Shown in pieces: positions 36,901-48,321 of a stretch of DNA of 64,000 nt. Under the pieces are notes generated by a model. The model was not told the origin of the DNA, made no database searches, and saw nothing but the letters and a program-made list of their open reading frames with translations. The DNA comes from Astrocystis sublimbata. Lineage: Eukaryota > Ascomycota > Sordariomycetes > Xylariales > Xylariaceae. Every line of letters begins with the position of its first letter. The first letter of the stretch is position 1. Location of the stretch: positions 248,001-312,000 of the forward strand of contig JAJNNY010000007.1 of assembly GCA_022453515.1 (NCBI GenBank), given 5' to 3'. The position numbers and the translations under genes are program-made.

Positions 36901-37698
36901 TTGAGAGGCAAACTTGCTGACAAGGAGCGTGAAATCGCAATATATTGGAAATTGATGAAGGAGGAGACAACAATGCTTGAAAGTCAACGCGCTAGTCACA
37001 CCTCGATTGGCGCGGAGATAGAGTCGCTCATGTCAACGCGGGAAATGTTCGCGTTTTGGGAAGATTCGCTGTCTCGACGACGCTCCAAATCAACTGTAGT
37101 CTCGACGTTCCGTGGCTACGTTCTCGACAAGAGTCTGCAGGAGCTGAACGCCGTAGCCTCGAACATCCTGCTCGTGCTTTACGAAAATACGCGTCATGCT
37201 CGCGAGCTCACAAAAGGCATGTTGCGAACGATCATAGCACCTGATGCGGGAGATGATCACTCCCCACAGGATGCCGAGGGTCCCCAAGGCAGTGTTACAG
37301 GCACAAGTAGTCTCCTCGACCAGACCCTAAGCGTGACCAAAACACTTTCGTACGCGAAGCGCAGCGGCGGCGAGCGCAAGCGCATCGACCTGGCCGTCTT
37401 CTTCGCCCTTGTGCAGATCATGCAGGCTCACAGCCGGCATCGCGCGCGCTACATCCTTGTCGACGAGGCGTTCGACAGCCTGGACGCTGCCGGCCAATCC
37501 GCCGTCGTGCGCTGGTGCTCGCAGCTCAGGGCGCGAACCGACTTCCAGCTCGTCATCACCCACAGCGACTATTTGGTCAATGCTGCGCAGGGTCGATCGA
37601 ACGACGAGGAAAATGGTGATGAACTTGAGAGCGGATTTTCGGTCATGTCGGCTACAATGACCACGGAAGGCACTAAATTCTCAAACGAGCGCTTCTAA
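33932..37698 (+). CDS. Mre11/SbcD-type nuclease fused to Rad50/SbcC-type ATPase
   Basis: Two exons, 33932-34530 and 34608-37698 (77-nt intron, CACTAAC branch), give 1229 residues. Residues 9-209 are a calcineurin-like phosphoesterase with all metal-binding motifs: D14-x-H16, GD at 49-50, GNHD at 85-88, H160, and GHFH at 204-207. After a capping region and an acidic linker comes a Rad50/SbcC-type ATPase. Walker A is GHNGSGKST (493-501) with a Q-loop at WCQFG, and a coiled coil spans about 640-1010. The signature SGGE is at 1119-1122, Walker B YILVDEAFDSLD starts at 1148, and the H-loop His is 1185. Nuclease motif V and the whole ATPase share one exon without a stop, so the fusion is real in this sequence. 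No CxxC zinc hook is present in the coil. Family knowledge: the separate proteins process DNA ends and hairpins. No targeting peptide is seen. The canonical MRE11 and RAD50 genes must be elsewhere. Confidence 0.88.
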
Positions 37699-38518
37699 AG
37701 CCGTCATATCGCAGGGTCCCTTGAGGGACTGCAATACCGAGGGCTGAATAGGTCTATTCTGTACCCAAAAAGGTGCAGTCGCCAGACTATCCATTATCAG
37801 TGGCAACTGGTAGTGGCCTGGCAGCCCGTCCAGTATGACAGTTAAGATGCTTAGAACTGATGTATGAATGACACCAAGCCAGGTAACTATGAAAATGGTA
37901 ACATTTCCGGGACAACTGTGAGGCTAATGCTGGTCTCGATGTGACTTCGACGTTAGTATCGCTATTCCTAAATACTAGTAATAGTGAATTCCTAATTTCA
38001 AAGCCTTGTACACAGGAATCGTTAGCTGTATTTACGTAGCTGACCTTTTAAGCGACATCTAAGCAGTTTTCGAAAAATTGTTTAACACACAGGGGAACCA
38101 AGCCCGCCAACCAAGGCTAAAGTGCTGAAGATCAGTCAGTCTAGGTGCATGCAGCCGATTGTAGAGATGAAATTCAACTTCCATGTTTCTCTGCGTCCTG
38201 ACAGTGACAGAGCGTCTTTGTTTTCGATATTACAAGCCAAAAGGCTTCATTTTCGAAAGCTCTTGCCAATAGTCGATATCACACAAAGATATGTAATTCA
38301 GCTCCTTTGAGACAAAAGTAGTACCTCGTACCTAATAGTCCAAACAGATGCATATTTCATTATCGCCTAAAAGAATTCAAACAATTGGGATTGTGCTATT
38401 CTATCTGTATGGGACACAAAAGAGTGATTCTTCCCGCCTTTCCGTCAAATCGTCCGTCGTACGCAGCTTCGATAGTATCGACCTAGTACCTGTACCAGCC
38501 CATAGTACCCTTACCAGC
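37699..38518. other. intergenic
   Basis: 820 bases between the fusion gene and the chromodomain gene. An in-frame extension of the chromodomain frame back to 38348 is not protein-like and I left it out. Confidence 0.4.
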
Positions 38519-39244
38519 ATGTCTTCCTTCATTCCAATGCATCTAATTGACCCGAGGCTTCGGAATGCACAGCTCTACGAGCCATCTCAAGACCAATACA
38601 TATCCAACAACTACCCACAACCAGTCCAAATAGGTTGGCCAGCCCCAGTACCAACACCAACATATTACCCCCCTGAGCAGTACTGGGCACCAATGTGGGC
38701 ATGGTGGCCACCACCTTATCCATACACAGATCACTTGGCACACGGGGAACATATTACTCAGCCGCCTCGGCCGTCTTTTGACAGCAGTACCCCTTTCCCT
38801 GACCAAAACGAGCAGACAGCACCAAGCCCACCTTCTGAGCCAAAAAAGGTTTTCGTATCCCCTAAAAAAGTATCCTCGCCACCAGTAGCTACAGGCCGAC
38901 ATCTACGGGCTCGAAGGGAGCTGCGAGACAATGCGTCGTTGAACTTGCAGAGCCCGAAGGGCCAACCACAGCCTGGCAGACGCAAAGGGAGGGGGAAAGG
39001 TAAGAAGTACAGTAAAGTGTCTTCTATCGACCCAGGTATCTTTCAAATCGAAGAGGTCAAGGACTCCATCGAGACTGAGGGGCAAGTTAAATACCTAGTT
39101 AAGTGGCGGGGTTTTCCAGCTAGAAAGAACTGGACTTTTGAGCCATACGACAACTTTCTTGACGAGGGTTCTAAGGCCGATGTATTGCGGTTCCATCGAA
39201 AGAACCCTGGCAAGCCAACTGATCACCGAGTACCTATGCATTGA
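38519..39244 (+). CDS. stand-alone chromodomain protein
   Basis: Intronless, 241 residues. The N-terminal half is rich in Pro, Tyr, Trp and Gln (YYPPEQYWAPMWAWWPPPYPY) and looks disordered. A basic stretch (about 160-178, RRKGRGKGKK) precedes a C-terminal chromodomain, from GIFQIEEVKDSIETEG through VKYLVKWRGFPARKNWTFEP to about residue 232. Two of the usual aromatic-cage positions are filled (F of FQIEEV, W of VKWRGF), so methyl-lysine binding is possible. There is no chromoshadow domain, so it is not a normal HP1. It could be a chromatin reader or a chromodomain left from a retroelement integrase, but no integrase sequence lies next to it. The start is chosen at MSSFIPM because the upstream extension is not protein-like. 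Confidence 0.75.
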   Translation: MSSFIPMHLIDPRLRNAQLYEPSQDQYISNNYPQPVQIGWPAPVPTPTYYPPEQYWAPMWAWWPPPYPYTDHLAHGEHITQPPRPSFDSSTPFPDQNEQTAPSPPSEPKKVFVSPKKVSSPPVATGRHLRARRELRDNASLNLQSPKGQPQPGRRKGRGKGKKYSKVSSIDPGIFQIEEVKDSIETEGQVKYLVKWRGFPARKNWTFEPYDNFLDEGSKADVLRFHRKNPGKPTDHRVPMH

Positions 39245-39878
39245 GGCCTTATGTGGCCCATTCCCTATATCAGTTTGAATGTAGAAACGTCGATGAGGTA
39301 TGACTCACAGACTTAGCTTGGAAGTAGCAAATCGTATTTAATTTTCCTAAGAATCTGGCCCGAGCCCAACATACTGACAGAAGGTTTTGACGCTAATTCG
39401 GCCAAAAGACATAAGGCTTGTCCAACTCGTAAAAATATCATTGAATGTCTGTCTCATGGCGTGAATGTATCAAAGAAGTGTTTCGAACCCTTAAAATGAG
39501 AGAAGATTCGCAAGCTGGTCATCATCATACCATACCTATGGGAGATCTAGGTAGTTGATGGTATCTGCGGGTGCTTGATAGTTTGTCTAAACACCAAACT
39601 TCCACTTCCGGACGTCGATGATTTTCTATCACTAGTGAATAAATATAAAGTGCTGCCACTGGCGCACACACAATGCTTGACCCCGCCTACACATATATAA
39701 ACGACCACTACCGCATACCCTCCAAACCTAGCATGCCTGATTCACCCTTCATCTTCTGCGTTCGTTACCTCTCGTCTTTACCATCACCGGACCAAATACC
39801 TTTCACCGTTCACCTTTTGCGGCAGTCCGCAAGTATCATACCAGCTGCTTGTCTTCACGCCTTGTTATAATATACAAC
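39245..39878. other. intergenic
   Basis: 634 bases. TATAAAG at 39644-39650 and an AT-rich TATATAAA near 39695 may be promoter elements of the next gene. A 65-codon frame at 39673-39870 ends 9 bases before that gene in another frame and is not convincing. Confidence 0.35.
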
Positions 39879-40340
39879 ATGTTACGTACAGTGGCCCAAG
39901 TCTTGCTGCGTCGATGGCACACACTACTAGACTTGAAGCGACAAGCACCAGCGTCATGGCATCAGGACCGACATCGCGAGGAGCTCGTTGAATTGAACGA
40001 AGCAAAAAGGCGAATAGACAGGATTAGCGAAGAATTAGATGTCTTCTTCGCTATTAGCCGGGCCAAGCATGACGGCTTCCCAATAGCAGACCTGCCTTCG
40101 CTCCATCCGCGCCACATGCTCATATACGGATACATGATCGCCAAGTATACGTCTCGGTGGGCATTCTACCGAACCCTGGCATTATGCTGTGGAGTTCCAC
40201 CTCATTGCATTGTGCGAGAGGTGGTGAATCCGAGCAAGGACAGTAAATTAGAAGTCGTCGCTCGTCGCCATGGAATTGACCCAGAGGCATTCAAGTCCAA
40301 TGGCAAGCGATTACGCCGTGTCTGGCCACTGTTACCATGA
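39879..40340 (+). CDS. small basic protein of unknown function
   Basis: Intronless, 153 residues. I do not recognise it. A helical, charged first half (ELVELNEAKRRIDRISEELDVFFAISRA) may form a coiled coil. The second half is compact and rich in aromatic, Arg and Cys residues (HMLIYGYMIAKYTSRWAFYRTLALCCGVPP) and ends in a basic tail (KSNGKRLRRVWPLLP). The composition and regular pattern look like a genuine folded protein, not a chance frame. There is no signal peptide or membrane segment. It sits between a chromodomain gene and an introner-like element copy. It may be a lineage-specific nuclear protein, but that is only a guess from the charge. Confidence 0.6.
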   Translation: MLRTVAQVLLRRWHTLLDLKRQAPASWHQDRHREELVELNEAKRRIDRISEELDVFFAISRAKHDGFPIADLPSLHPRHMLIYGYMIAKYTSRWAFYRTLALCCGVPPHCIVREVVNPSKDSKLEVVARRHGIDPEAFKSNGKRLRRVWPLLP

Positions 40341-42669
40341 GTTGACTGGTGAGGTACGTTCACCATCCACCTGCTTCATATGATATGTCGCTGCTGAAGC
40401 TATTAGTAATTGCCATTACAGTAGAATGCTTGCTCGTGAAATAGTGGTTTGCAGGTCTCTCGGGAGCATAAATACATACCTAAGGTACCTATTAGGGAAA
40501 TTTATGCTTCCGAGATTTGCCAGAAGGGGGAATAAATGACTCCAGGGGTTACATACTGGCTGCAAACTTGGGCTCGACCCGTCACGAGTCATTTCTACAG
40601 CCATTGTAAAACCTTATGATGGGGTGTGAAGGTGTAGGGCGATCGAAGAGGTGTTGACAGGTCGGTGACGGGCCAGCATGTGGCATCGAAAATGTAATCG
40701 ATAATGAAGGTAATGACAAGGAAAGGTGAGATGAGCCAAGATGGAGCGCGACTGACGAGGCTCCAACCCGCGCGAGGTTTCAACAATCTAGAGTCCCAGG
40801 ACGTGAGTTGGTATGTACAATCGTTGTGGGCTAATGCGATGAGTGATTTGTCGACGAGTTTGCGAAGAAAGCCCTTGTGCTGTTCGGGGAGATGTTAACC
40901 CTCGGAATCTGCTTCATTCCGAGGCGATAAGCCACAAGATGTAGTACAAAGACACCAGGTGCAACAATGGAGCGGGCGTGTAGCGTCACTCTTCGCTGTT
41001 TGGTTCGCCCTGGAAGAGGACCAACATTCAGTTAGGCAGAGATGTTGTTGAAGTGTAGCTATATCATAAACCGACGTCTGATATAATTAGGTATGGTACT
41101 TGCTCGGTGCAATATACGTAAAGGACCATGCAATGGGCTTAATTAAATGGTGATAACCGATCAAATTCAGCCTTCGTTGCCGCTGGCTCTGCAAGGAAAG
41201 ACTTATATACAATGGCTATCTGCCCGCCAATGCTGCCCGCCAATGCCGTACCACGCTATTACACTACTTTTACACTAGGTAGCCACTCATGACCGTCTTC
41301 AAGCCGCAATACCCAAGCATGAATCACAGAGAGTCTATCTTCAAGATTCATTGAGCCGGTGTGATGGCGCAGTTGCTTTATTTGATATAATCCTTCATAA
41401 CATTTTTATCACCTACTGCGGCTCTTTTGTCCATTCGCCAAAGTTGTGTAGATCTCACTGTGCGAGAGCGATGGTAGGTCGTTCACGCCGTCTTAACGCT
41501 GTTGACAGCTGTGTCAGGGTTATGTAAACACATTTCATTACAAGTGTGTCAGTCAAGAATTCGCCAAACCTCATGATTCTCTGCGTCATCTTCATCTCTC
41601 CAGAAAACAACATTTCCAAAGTCTAGACAAGTTGGCTACTGCTACTGTGTCTAGTATTAGTTTTGTTGTTGTTATTAAATTGCTGCTAATATTGGTGAGT
41701 ATCCCCCATCTTTATGATTTTCAGAAGTGCACCCCTTGTAACCCAGGTGCCAGAAATATTGGATTTATTGGATTTCTCGGCAGCAGGTAGTAGTAACGAT
41801 TGGCTCTGGAATTCCAGGGTTCGGATGGTCCCGAAAGTCCATCGGGTAGTATTGCAGATACCCCACTTACAGTGCATATGCACTGTACTATATATATAGA
41901 ATAGGCGGCTGCGTACTATAAACATATTCTTGGATCTAAAGAAACCTTGATCCTCCTCTGGTACAGTATGGAAGCCTTCCGTTTGATGTTTGCGTCACTT
42001 AACATAACTGTTTCAAGGGGCTCTTAAATAAGCTCTATGCAATCAAATTATAAACAGCATAGATTAGGTACTTGAGGTGACCAGTAAATGATTGTATTTG
42101 GCTTCGCACTGTAAGACATGGGGATCAAGAAGCTACAAAACGGAAAGGCTAATTTAGCAGGATTTACGGATAAGATCGTAGATAGATCATGCGCATGGTC
42201 CATGTGAATTATAATTACGGAGCGCTTCTCAAGATGTTGCACATCGATGCGGGGACTGGAATGCTTGTGTGCACTGTGCAAACAGCTGTCGGAGATATCC
42301 GTTTTTGAGGTATCGGCAGTTATAAATAGCTTGCTTGGCATACTATAGCGCTCTGTATATTCGCGGGCATGTAATAAGCCTCAAAGCTTGATCCTTATAC
42401 ATCACGAACAGCTTTTGAAACGTAGTGCATGTGCATAACCCCGTGTGGCTGGCTCTGAACTCTTGTCACGCACTTATCATAGTCAGCAGACACGATGTCA
42501 TAGCCTTGGCCGCATAGTGAAGCTGTGGCCACTTGACGGCAGACAGCTGGGCGATTCTTATAAGCATGATGGATTGAGAGTGTGGGCATTATTCTTAGCC
42601 AACGGGCCAAATGGTTTATACAGAATTAATAATAGCATTACATATTCAATCTAACAGCTCTTAACTGTT
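40341..42669. other. intergenic with introner-like element copy B
   Basis: 2.3 kb. The only clear feature is the element at 40391-40560. A minus-strand frame at 40595-40786 has a hydrophobic stretch (PFLVITFIIDYIFDATCW) and may be a remnant of a membrane-protein exon, but I cannot build a gene from it. The rest is AT-rich with no gene seen. Confidence 0.4.
40391..40560 (-). repeat. introner-like foldback element, copy B
   Basis: Read on the minus strand, this matches the 157-nt third intron of the ASST-family gene over its full length. It keeps even better splice signals than copy A: donor GTATGTAAC at 40556, branch TTACTAATA near 40405 and acceptor TTCAG or CAGCAG at 40394/40391. The hairpin arms (40458-40473 with 40500-40515) pair over 16 positions with one G-T. 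A 10-nt insertion in the loop separates it from copy A. An 8-bp inverted repeat GTTTGCAG/CTGCAAAC also occurs at 40447-40454 and 40560-40567. Confidence 0.75.
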
Positions 42670-43991
42670 TTAATAATCATACCGGTAGCAAAGAGTGTCT
42701 CCCGAGAGAGTGTTGATGATTTGCCGGATCGTAACATCCGGCCGAATACCGCCCATGTATATGACTGTATCGAGGGAAAGGGGATTGCCATTAATATCGG
42801 TGCCGTCGATGGAGTTGTATCTGTTGTTGGGGTCTGCTAGCTCCCAAATTCGCCAGGCGCGATCGACGAAAGTGTGGTGAAACCAAAAGAATGGCTCAGC
42901 AGGTGAGGCGTAAACATCTGCCATTACGCCTCCGACTCCGTTGTGACCGTATCCGTGAGGTCTATGAGCAGCATCAGCACTTGAAGGGCACCTATCAATG
43001 CAAAAATAAGAAGAAAATGACTCGCACTTACCCATACTCAAAACATCTCTCGAAGTCCGCATAATCGTCGTTTGAAAGACAAGAGTTGACGTATGCGGTG
43101 CTGCATTGAGCGGTATCTGCCGAGTTCCCCTGTCGGCTCAGACAATGAGGAGTATTGCCGGTGCCGGGGCCGATATTGACGGTAAGTCCGGCGAACGCAC
43201 CGTCGGTCACTGTAATACTCAGACTTAGCCCTCGTTATATTGTGTCGCCACACATAAAAGATTCTGGGTATAGGGGTACTCGTATACTCGAATGATGCCT
43301 GGTTTGAACACGGCTGAGGGGATTATTACTCACCGCAACGACTGGTGCTACCCAGTGAACCGAGATACGCAGCACTGAAGGCATCTGAACCGGAAAAGGC
43401 ACCTGAATGCTTGGTCTCGTCAAACCAGAAAAAGGCGCGGTTGAACCCGCATTCGGCACGCAAGACTTGCTCAAAAGTCCACACAAAGTATCGGTGGAAT
43501 GGGAGGAATTTCTGATTCTGATGTACATTTGGGGTGTACATTTGGTGTAAACGAGCAAAGTCTTCCCATCTGCTTTTGGAGGCACTAAATGCCCCTGACG
43601 GCGGCTTATTCATTAGACATTTGAAAGCGCTCATGAGAGCCTGTCGATCTGACGTTGAGTAATTGTCCCATTCGAAGCGGATATTTGGATTTGAGGCACA
43701 TGAAGCCGCGGCGGAGACTTTTTCTGTGGTGAAAGTTCCTGCGATCTTGGCCAATTCTTCGGGGGGCGCGGTGTCATTGTAGGTGGCCGGGTTCGACTTC
43801 GCTTTGGGTGCATGTGCGAACAATTGAACGGCTTGTTGGAAAGGGACCAGCTTATGGTCCATCCCACTGATGGGTAGTAAAGGGGCGGAGGGATGGACTA
43901 TAGCTCTCCTCTCAGCGCCATTACTGACATGGGGAAGTCCCACGACAAGCGTGGCACCACATAGAGCTTGTGAGAGCAAAGAGATCCTCAT
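42670..43991 (-). CDS. secreted tyrosinase (copper monooxygenase)
   Basis: Three exons on the minus strand, 43991-43334, 43209-43032 and 42991-42670, give 385 residues. The introns are 124 nt and only 40 nt. A signal peptide occupies 1-25. The type-3 copper site is complete. CuA has H149 (ARLHQMY), H157 and H166 (PFHRYFVWTFE). CuB has H291 and H295 (HRPHGYGHNGVGG) and the HH pair at 317-318 (FFWFHHTFVDRAW). Cys residues cluster in the middle (exon 2), fitting a secreted, disulfide-bonded enzyme. Family reaction: o-hydroxylation of phenols and oxidation to quinones. Short secreted fungal tyrosinases lack the long C-terminal lid of mushroom enzymes, as here. No polyketide or peptide synthetase lies nearby, so a biosynthetic role is not supported; melanin formation or phenol detoxification is possible. 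Confidence 0.9.
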
Positions 43992-46900
43992 TTCTGCTAT
44001 TTTTCGTGGCAGATAGGTAGGTTTCCTGCGAAAGAGGGTTTACAGTCCAATATAGTATATAAGCGAGTGACAGTCGTGGTCCCAACTAAGAACAATGTGC
44101 CAAGATGCGGGATCTGGGGGCCAAGAGCCAAGACACGGAAGCCAGTTTAATCAGAATCGCGACGGCATGATGGTGTCTTTTAAAACGAGGGGGGATGGAT
44201 CCTCGGCTCTTCGCTAGCACGATTATCTGGGCCTACAGGAACATGCTACGCGATATGATTACGAGGATGGCAAGGATGGGAAGGATTTGTAGGCCCCAAG
44301 TCTAGATGTAATTTCATGTCAGCACTATTGCTGTGCAGAGTGACTGGTGGCGCGCCATTCTGCGCGCCATGATCTACTTTGGGGTCCTAGACAGGTTCAA
44401 GTCTGACCTTATGCAGGATAGCGCACTTGATAATCTCCACCAGCCCTAGGACATTCCTTTATTCTACCTGTTGTGGCTCTTGAAGGGAGAACAGTTGCAT
44501 TCAGAGCAGGCACTTTGATAAACAAAGGTGGAAAAAGAACAAATTCCAACCAACCAACCAGCTATGAGTTGATCCAGGTGATGTGGACCATGACCACCCC
44601 AGCACTTCTAGGTATAGATATTCTGGCTTAGGGGTATATCTGTCGAAATTGGCCGATCCTGGCACGTGTATCCATCCCCGTCAAAACGCGTAAAGCAATC
44701 CACATACCAACGACCGTTGTTAGTGGTTGCTTATCCAGACATGTAATTGCCATTGTATCCCATATCTTCTGCTGCTGTATGAGAATGAAGCAGTCAAGTT
44801 CAAACTATGGTAGACGAGCAATTACTCGCTCGTATTAATCGTGAAGTTATCTCAACCTCCATGGACCATGGAGCTCATCGTCAAGACACACTCAAAGACC
44901 GATCACCTGATTGACGCAGATATTACGCATGCATCCATCTCACCAGGTCTGCACGTGCAGTGGATACGACAGTAAGGGTATCTACATAGTACGGTGCGGG
45001 CATGACGGGGGACCAGTAATCTGGCCGACAGTTCCGATGCCATGGGATTCATTGGAAGTTGCAGATAGCGGTAGCGGAAGGGCGGTGGCCGCGGTGGCTG
45101 AGCAGAACTAGATTCTGGTAACCCTGTACACTAACCCAAAAATGACAACGACGAACAATATCTGAAGAAAAAGCAATATGAGTAGAATCAGATCTTGGAA
45201 TATTGCATTTATTCGCTCCTTAGCGAGCCCATTCTAATATCAACTTGGCAAGCGTTCTGCGTGGCGAGATCGCCTCAAAAAAAAAAAAAAGGGGTACGAA
45301 GAGGGGTTGGAATGCCACAACAACCGTCAGCTTACACTAAGCTTCACGATACAATACGATGTGGTATTATGATCATGCACAATGATTATTACCGCAGTAG
45401 CATTGAACGGTGGCGTTCAGTTGGCCCACAGACAAATTTTCCTCTCCTGACGTGAGACAACTCGAGGCCTCGTAAGTGCTCCGTCGGGAATACTGCGTAT
45501 TAGAAGTTGAATAGATATCCATGCGCATCTCCCCAGCACGTAGGGTCTTATTCCGCGCTGTTGGGCCAGGGTCCGCCGGTCCGGGCATTGTTCCTATACC
45601 AAGCTTTCTAGCCCAGCATCGACGAGCCGTCCGCGGTGGGTCAGAGCACCACCCCATCGGTAATTAGTTTTCAGACCGAACCAGCTCGCCAGGATAAGAG
45701 GCGCAGTAGCGTCTTCCAATACGATATTCAATCTACATTGGGTAGGGGTAGTCTCCGCGGTAGCATAGCACTACGTGTATCCTGCATATACAACCCAACA
45801 TGAGGCACCCAACGCACCATAGCATGCAGTCATAACAAGCAAATCAGTCCAGCTGGTTCTAGATTCCATTTCAAAAGCAGGTGACGTAGCAGTGGATCTA
45901 TCTCTATGCGTCGAGTCTTTCTGTCCGACCGTTAGATTAGTGTGGAATTCTCACCCAACTGATCGACACACACAACCTGAACCGGACTTCAAACCCACTG
46001 CGTTTTTGTTGGCAATAATCCCGGAACAACGTTAAGAGCTTCAGTTAAACCAATGGAACCGGTCAATGTCAATTCTCACGTGATGGGAAAGAGGCATGTC
46101 GAGTATGGGTTGCCTACCTAACTTGATGAGGCTGCCTATACCTACTATTAGTCTCGTTACAGCCTCTCGTCTACCTCCTTCTTTGTCTCCGTCTCCGCCA
46201 GTTGTTATTCCACGACCAATCATCTGTGTTCTACCTCAAATACTCATCAATTTTACTTTCGTGGCACCTTGATATGAATTGCACACACATCAGGCAATTG
46301 TTCGTGACTCGCGGATCAATCAGTGGTGTACACAACTCTCAAGTATCCACAGGGACCTTGTCGTCAAATAACAAATACATAGATAGTGGTGAATCCCGCC
46401 ACCTGACACAACGATACAGCCAAAATATGCCACTAATGTAGCTTGATATCAATGGTTAGTCTAGGTAAGCAGACGATTCACGGCACATATGATGTCTAAC
46501 GTTAAGCGGCTGGTCAGCCGCTAGGCTAGGACTATCGGGTCATGATGTAATACATGTACCCTTTAAGGACAGTGAGGTGTCAAACCGCTTCCCACCTGTT
46601 CGTCATGCTCGTACATCATAAGCTGTCACCCAAGGCTGTGGGTACCAAAGTGCAACATCAGGGAGCGGGGGAGGGCTTTAGATGGCTTTTTGATCTTGCA
46701 CGTGGTCCATCAACAAGTATTAGTGCAATGAAATTAGACCACCTCCGGAAAGCGGCAATGAGCAGGACAACGCTACTAAGTATTATCGAATACCACCTCT
46801 TAGATCTTGTTTTGTTCGTATGAACGTTCCAATTGGTCGAAAGAACATCTGAACAAGCTACTTACAACAAATACAATCTTGAGAAATGCGTCATTACATC

Positions 46901-48321
46901 ATTTACGAGGGTCAGTCGAAATATTATGGGCAATAACAGAAAGTTGAAGTTAGTTTGAGCATATGCTTACGAGGAGAGCTCCTTCTTTATGATAAATTTA
47001 GATGCTTGGTCGTTATGAGTGCCCCTCCTACTAGTCACTCTCTCACAAGAACGGTTATAGGACGAGGGACTCACAAATTCAGATTCTGCGATACTAGTAC
47101 CTCATCATGCACTGCAGTACTTAGTTAGGTATGCATCCGTCTTTTGGATTTCATCGCAAATGGCTTTCGGAGCATGGTGTTTGCCATCCGCGCAGCAAGA
47201 CGCTCCAGCTTTTAAGCAGTTCTTTACATTCAAGAATTTATTGACCTTTCATCTCACTGTTCAGATCTTGCGATGGAGCGAGCAGACCCGGATTCAAACC
47301 CGTTACACCCCTGTTGGTTTCCTATCCGTCCAGCAGTGCCCACCAAAAACACGAGTAGTTTCAATATCGTATATTAATGTTAATACCGCATTATAAGGAA
47401 CTAAGCTACAATAAAAAGATTCAATCCATCTTGTTATTTAGGGTTTAGATAATTAAACTATCTATTTCTTTTATTCTTCTGACTAGGATAGGTATTTTCG
47501 ATCAATTAGCAAAGGTGGTGAGTTTTGGTGTTAAAATGGGGTTTGACGCATATCAATCCGACCCGATAGTACAAGGGGCTTCCAAAGCCCAGTGAAATTC
47601 ACATTTGACCTGACACAGAGATGGGGTTCTCAGTGATTAGCATCTAACACCTGCGAATCTGGGGCCAGCCTTGATCTCTATTCGTAACCTGAGGTGATTG
47701 TGTTGCTATATGGGCTACTTTCAAAAGACCCAGTGTCTAACGAAGCTCACTTGTGATATGACACCCTGTAAATGTAATTATTGTTGATAAGGAGAGCTGA
47801 ACCATTGCTCAAATTGCCTGGCCTTCACGTATGAGGGTAAAGAAAGCACAATAGGCATGCTTGATTAACCACCCAATGCAAAAGAAGTACGGATTCACGT
47901 TTGGGTAACTTGTGCCAATAGGGTCATGTCTTCAGTGATGAGAAGTATCGCTTAAGCAGGTGATTAGAATAGACTCCAGATGTAAAAGGGAGCATAAGAC
48001 AACATGATAAATTATATCAGTAACTTGCTATGCTCAAGTATTGCTTGGCAGGTGATAACCAGCAACCGATTTCTCTATTTCATTCCTGCTTTTTCTCACA
48101 ACCAATCTTTTGCTTTACTTGATCTACTGTTATTTCCCCGCCAACATAAAGGCAATCGTTTTTATCTCACAGGTAAGGCGAAAGCTCGGACGTCGCAACA
48201 CAAATGGCTTCAAACTACCTAAAAGCAAGCGCAACAGAGAGAAGATACTTGCAAGAACACGCCCTAATCCGTCGTACATTCAAGAATCGAAATATTGAAA
48301 CCCCCAACCGGTTAGTCGTCC
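43992..48321. other. long intergenic region
   Basis: 4.3 kb, the largest gap here. I see no gene or full transposon. Local features are a 14-base A run at about 45277-45290 and a perfect 8-bp-arm palindrome at 46505-46522. All frames are under about 95 codons and lack protein-like composition. Confidence 0.4.
44051..44063 (-). promoter_or_regulatory. TATA-like element of the tyrosinase gene
   Basis: On the minus strand the segment reads CTTATATACTATA, about 60-70 nt upstream of the tyrosinase start codon. The position suits a fungal TATA element. Confidence 0.4.

Noticed and set aside
45277..45290. A14 tract as a possible retrocopy tail
   Set aside because: No processed coding sequence or target-site duplication is visible next to it.
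47285..47345. tRNA-like T-loop (GGTTTGAATCC-type) on the minus strand
   Set aside because: No acceptor, D or anticodon arms can be paired around it.
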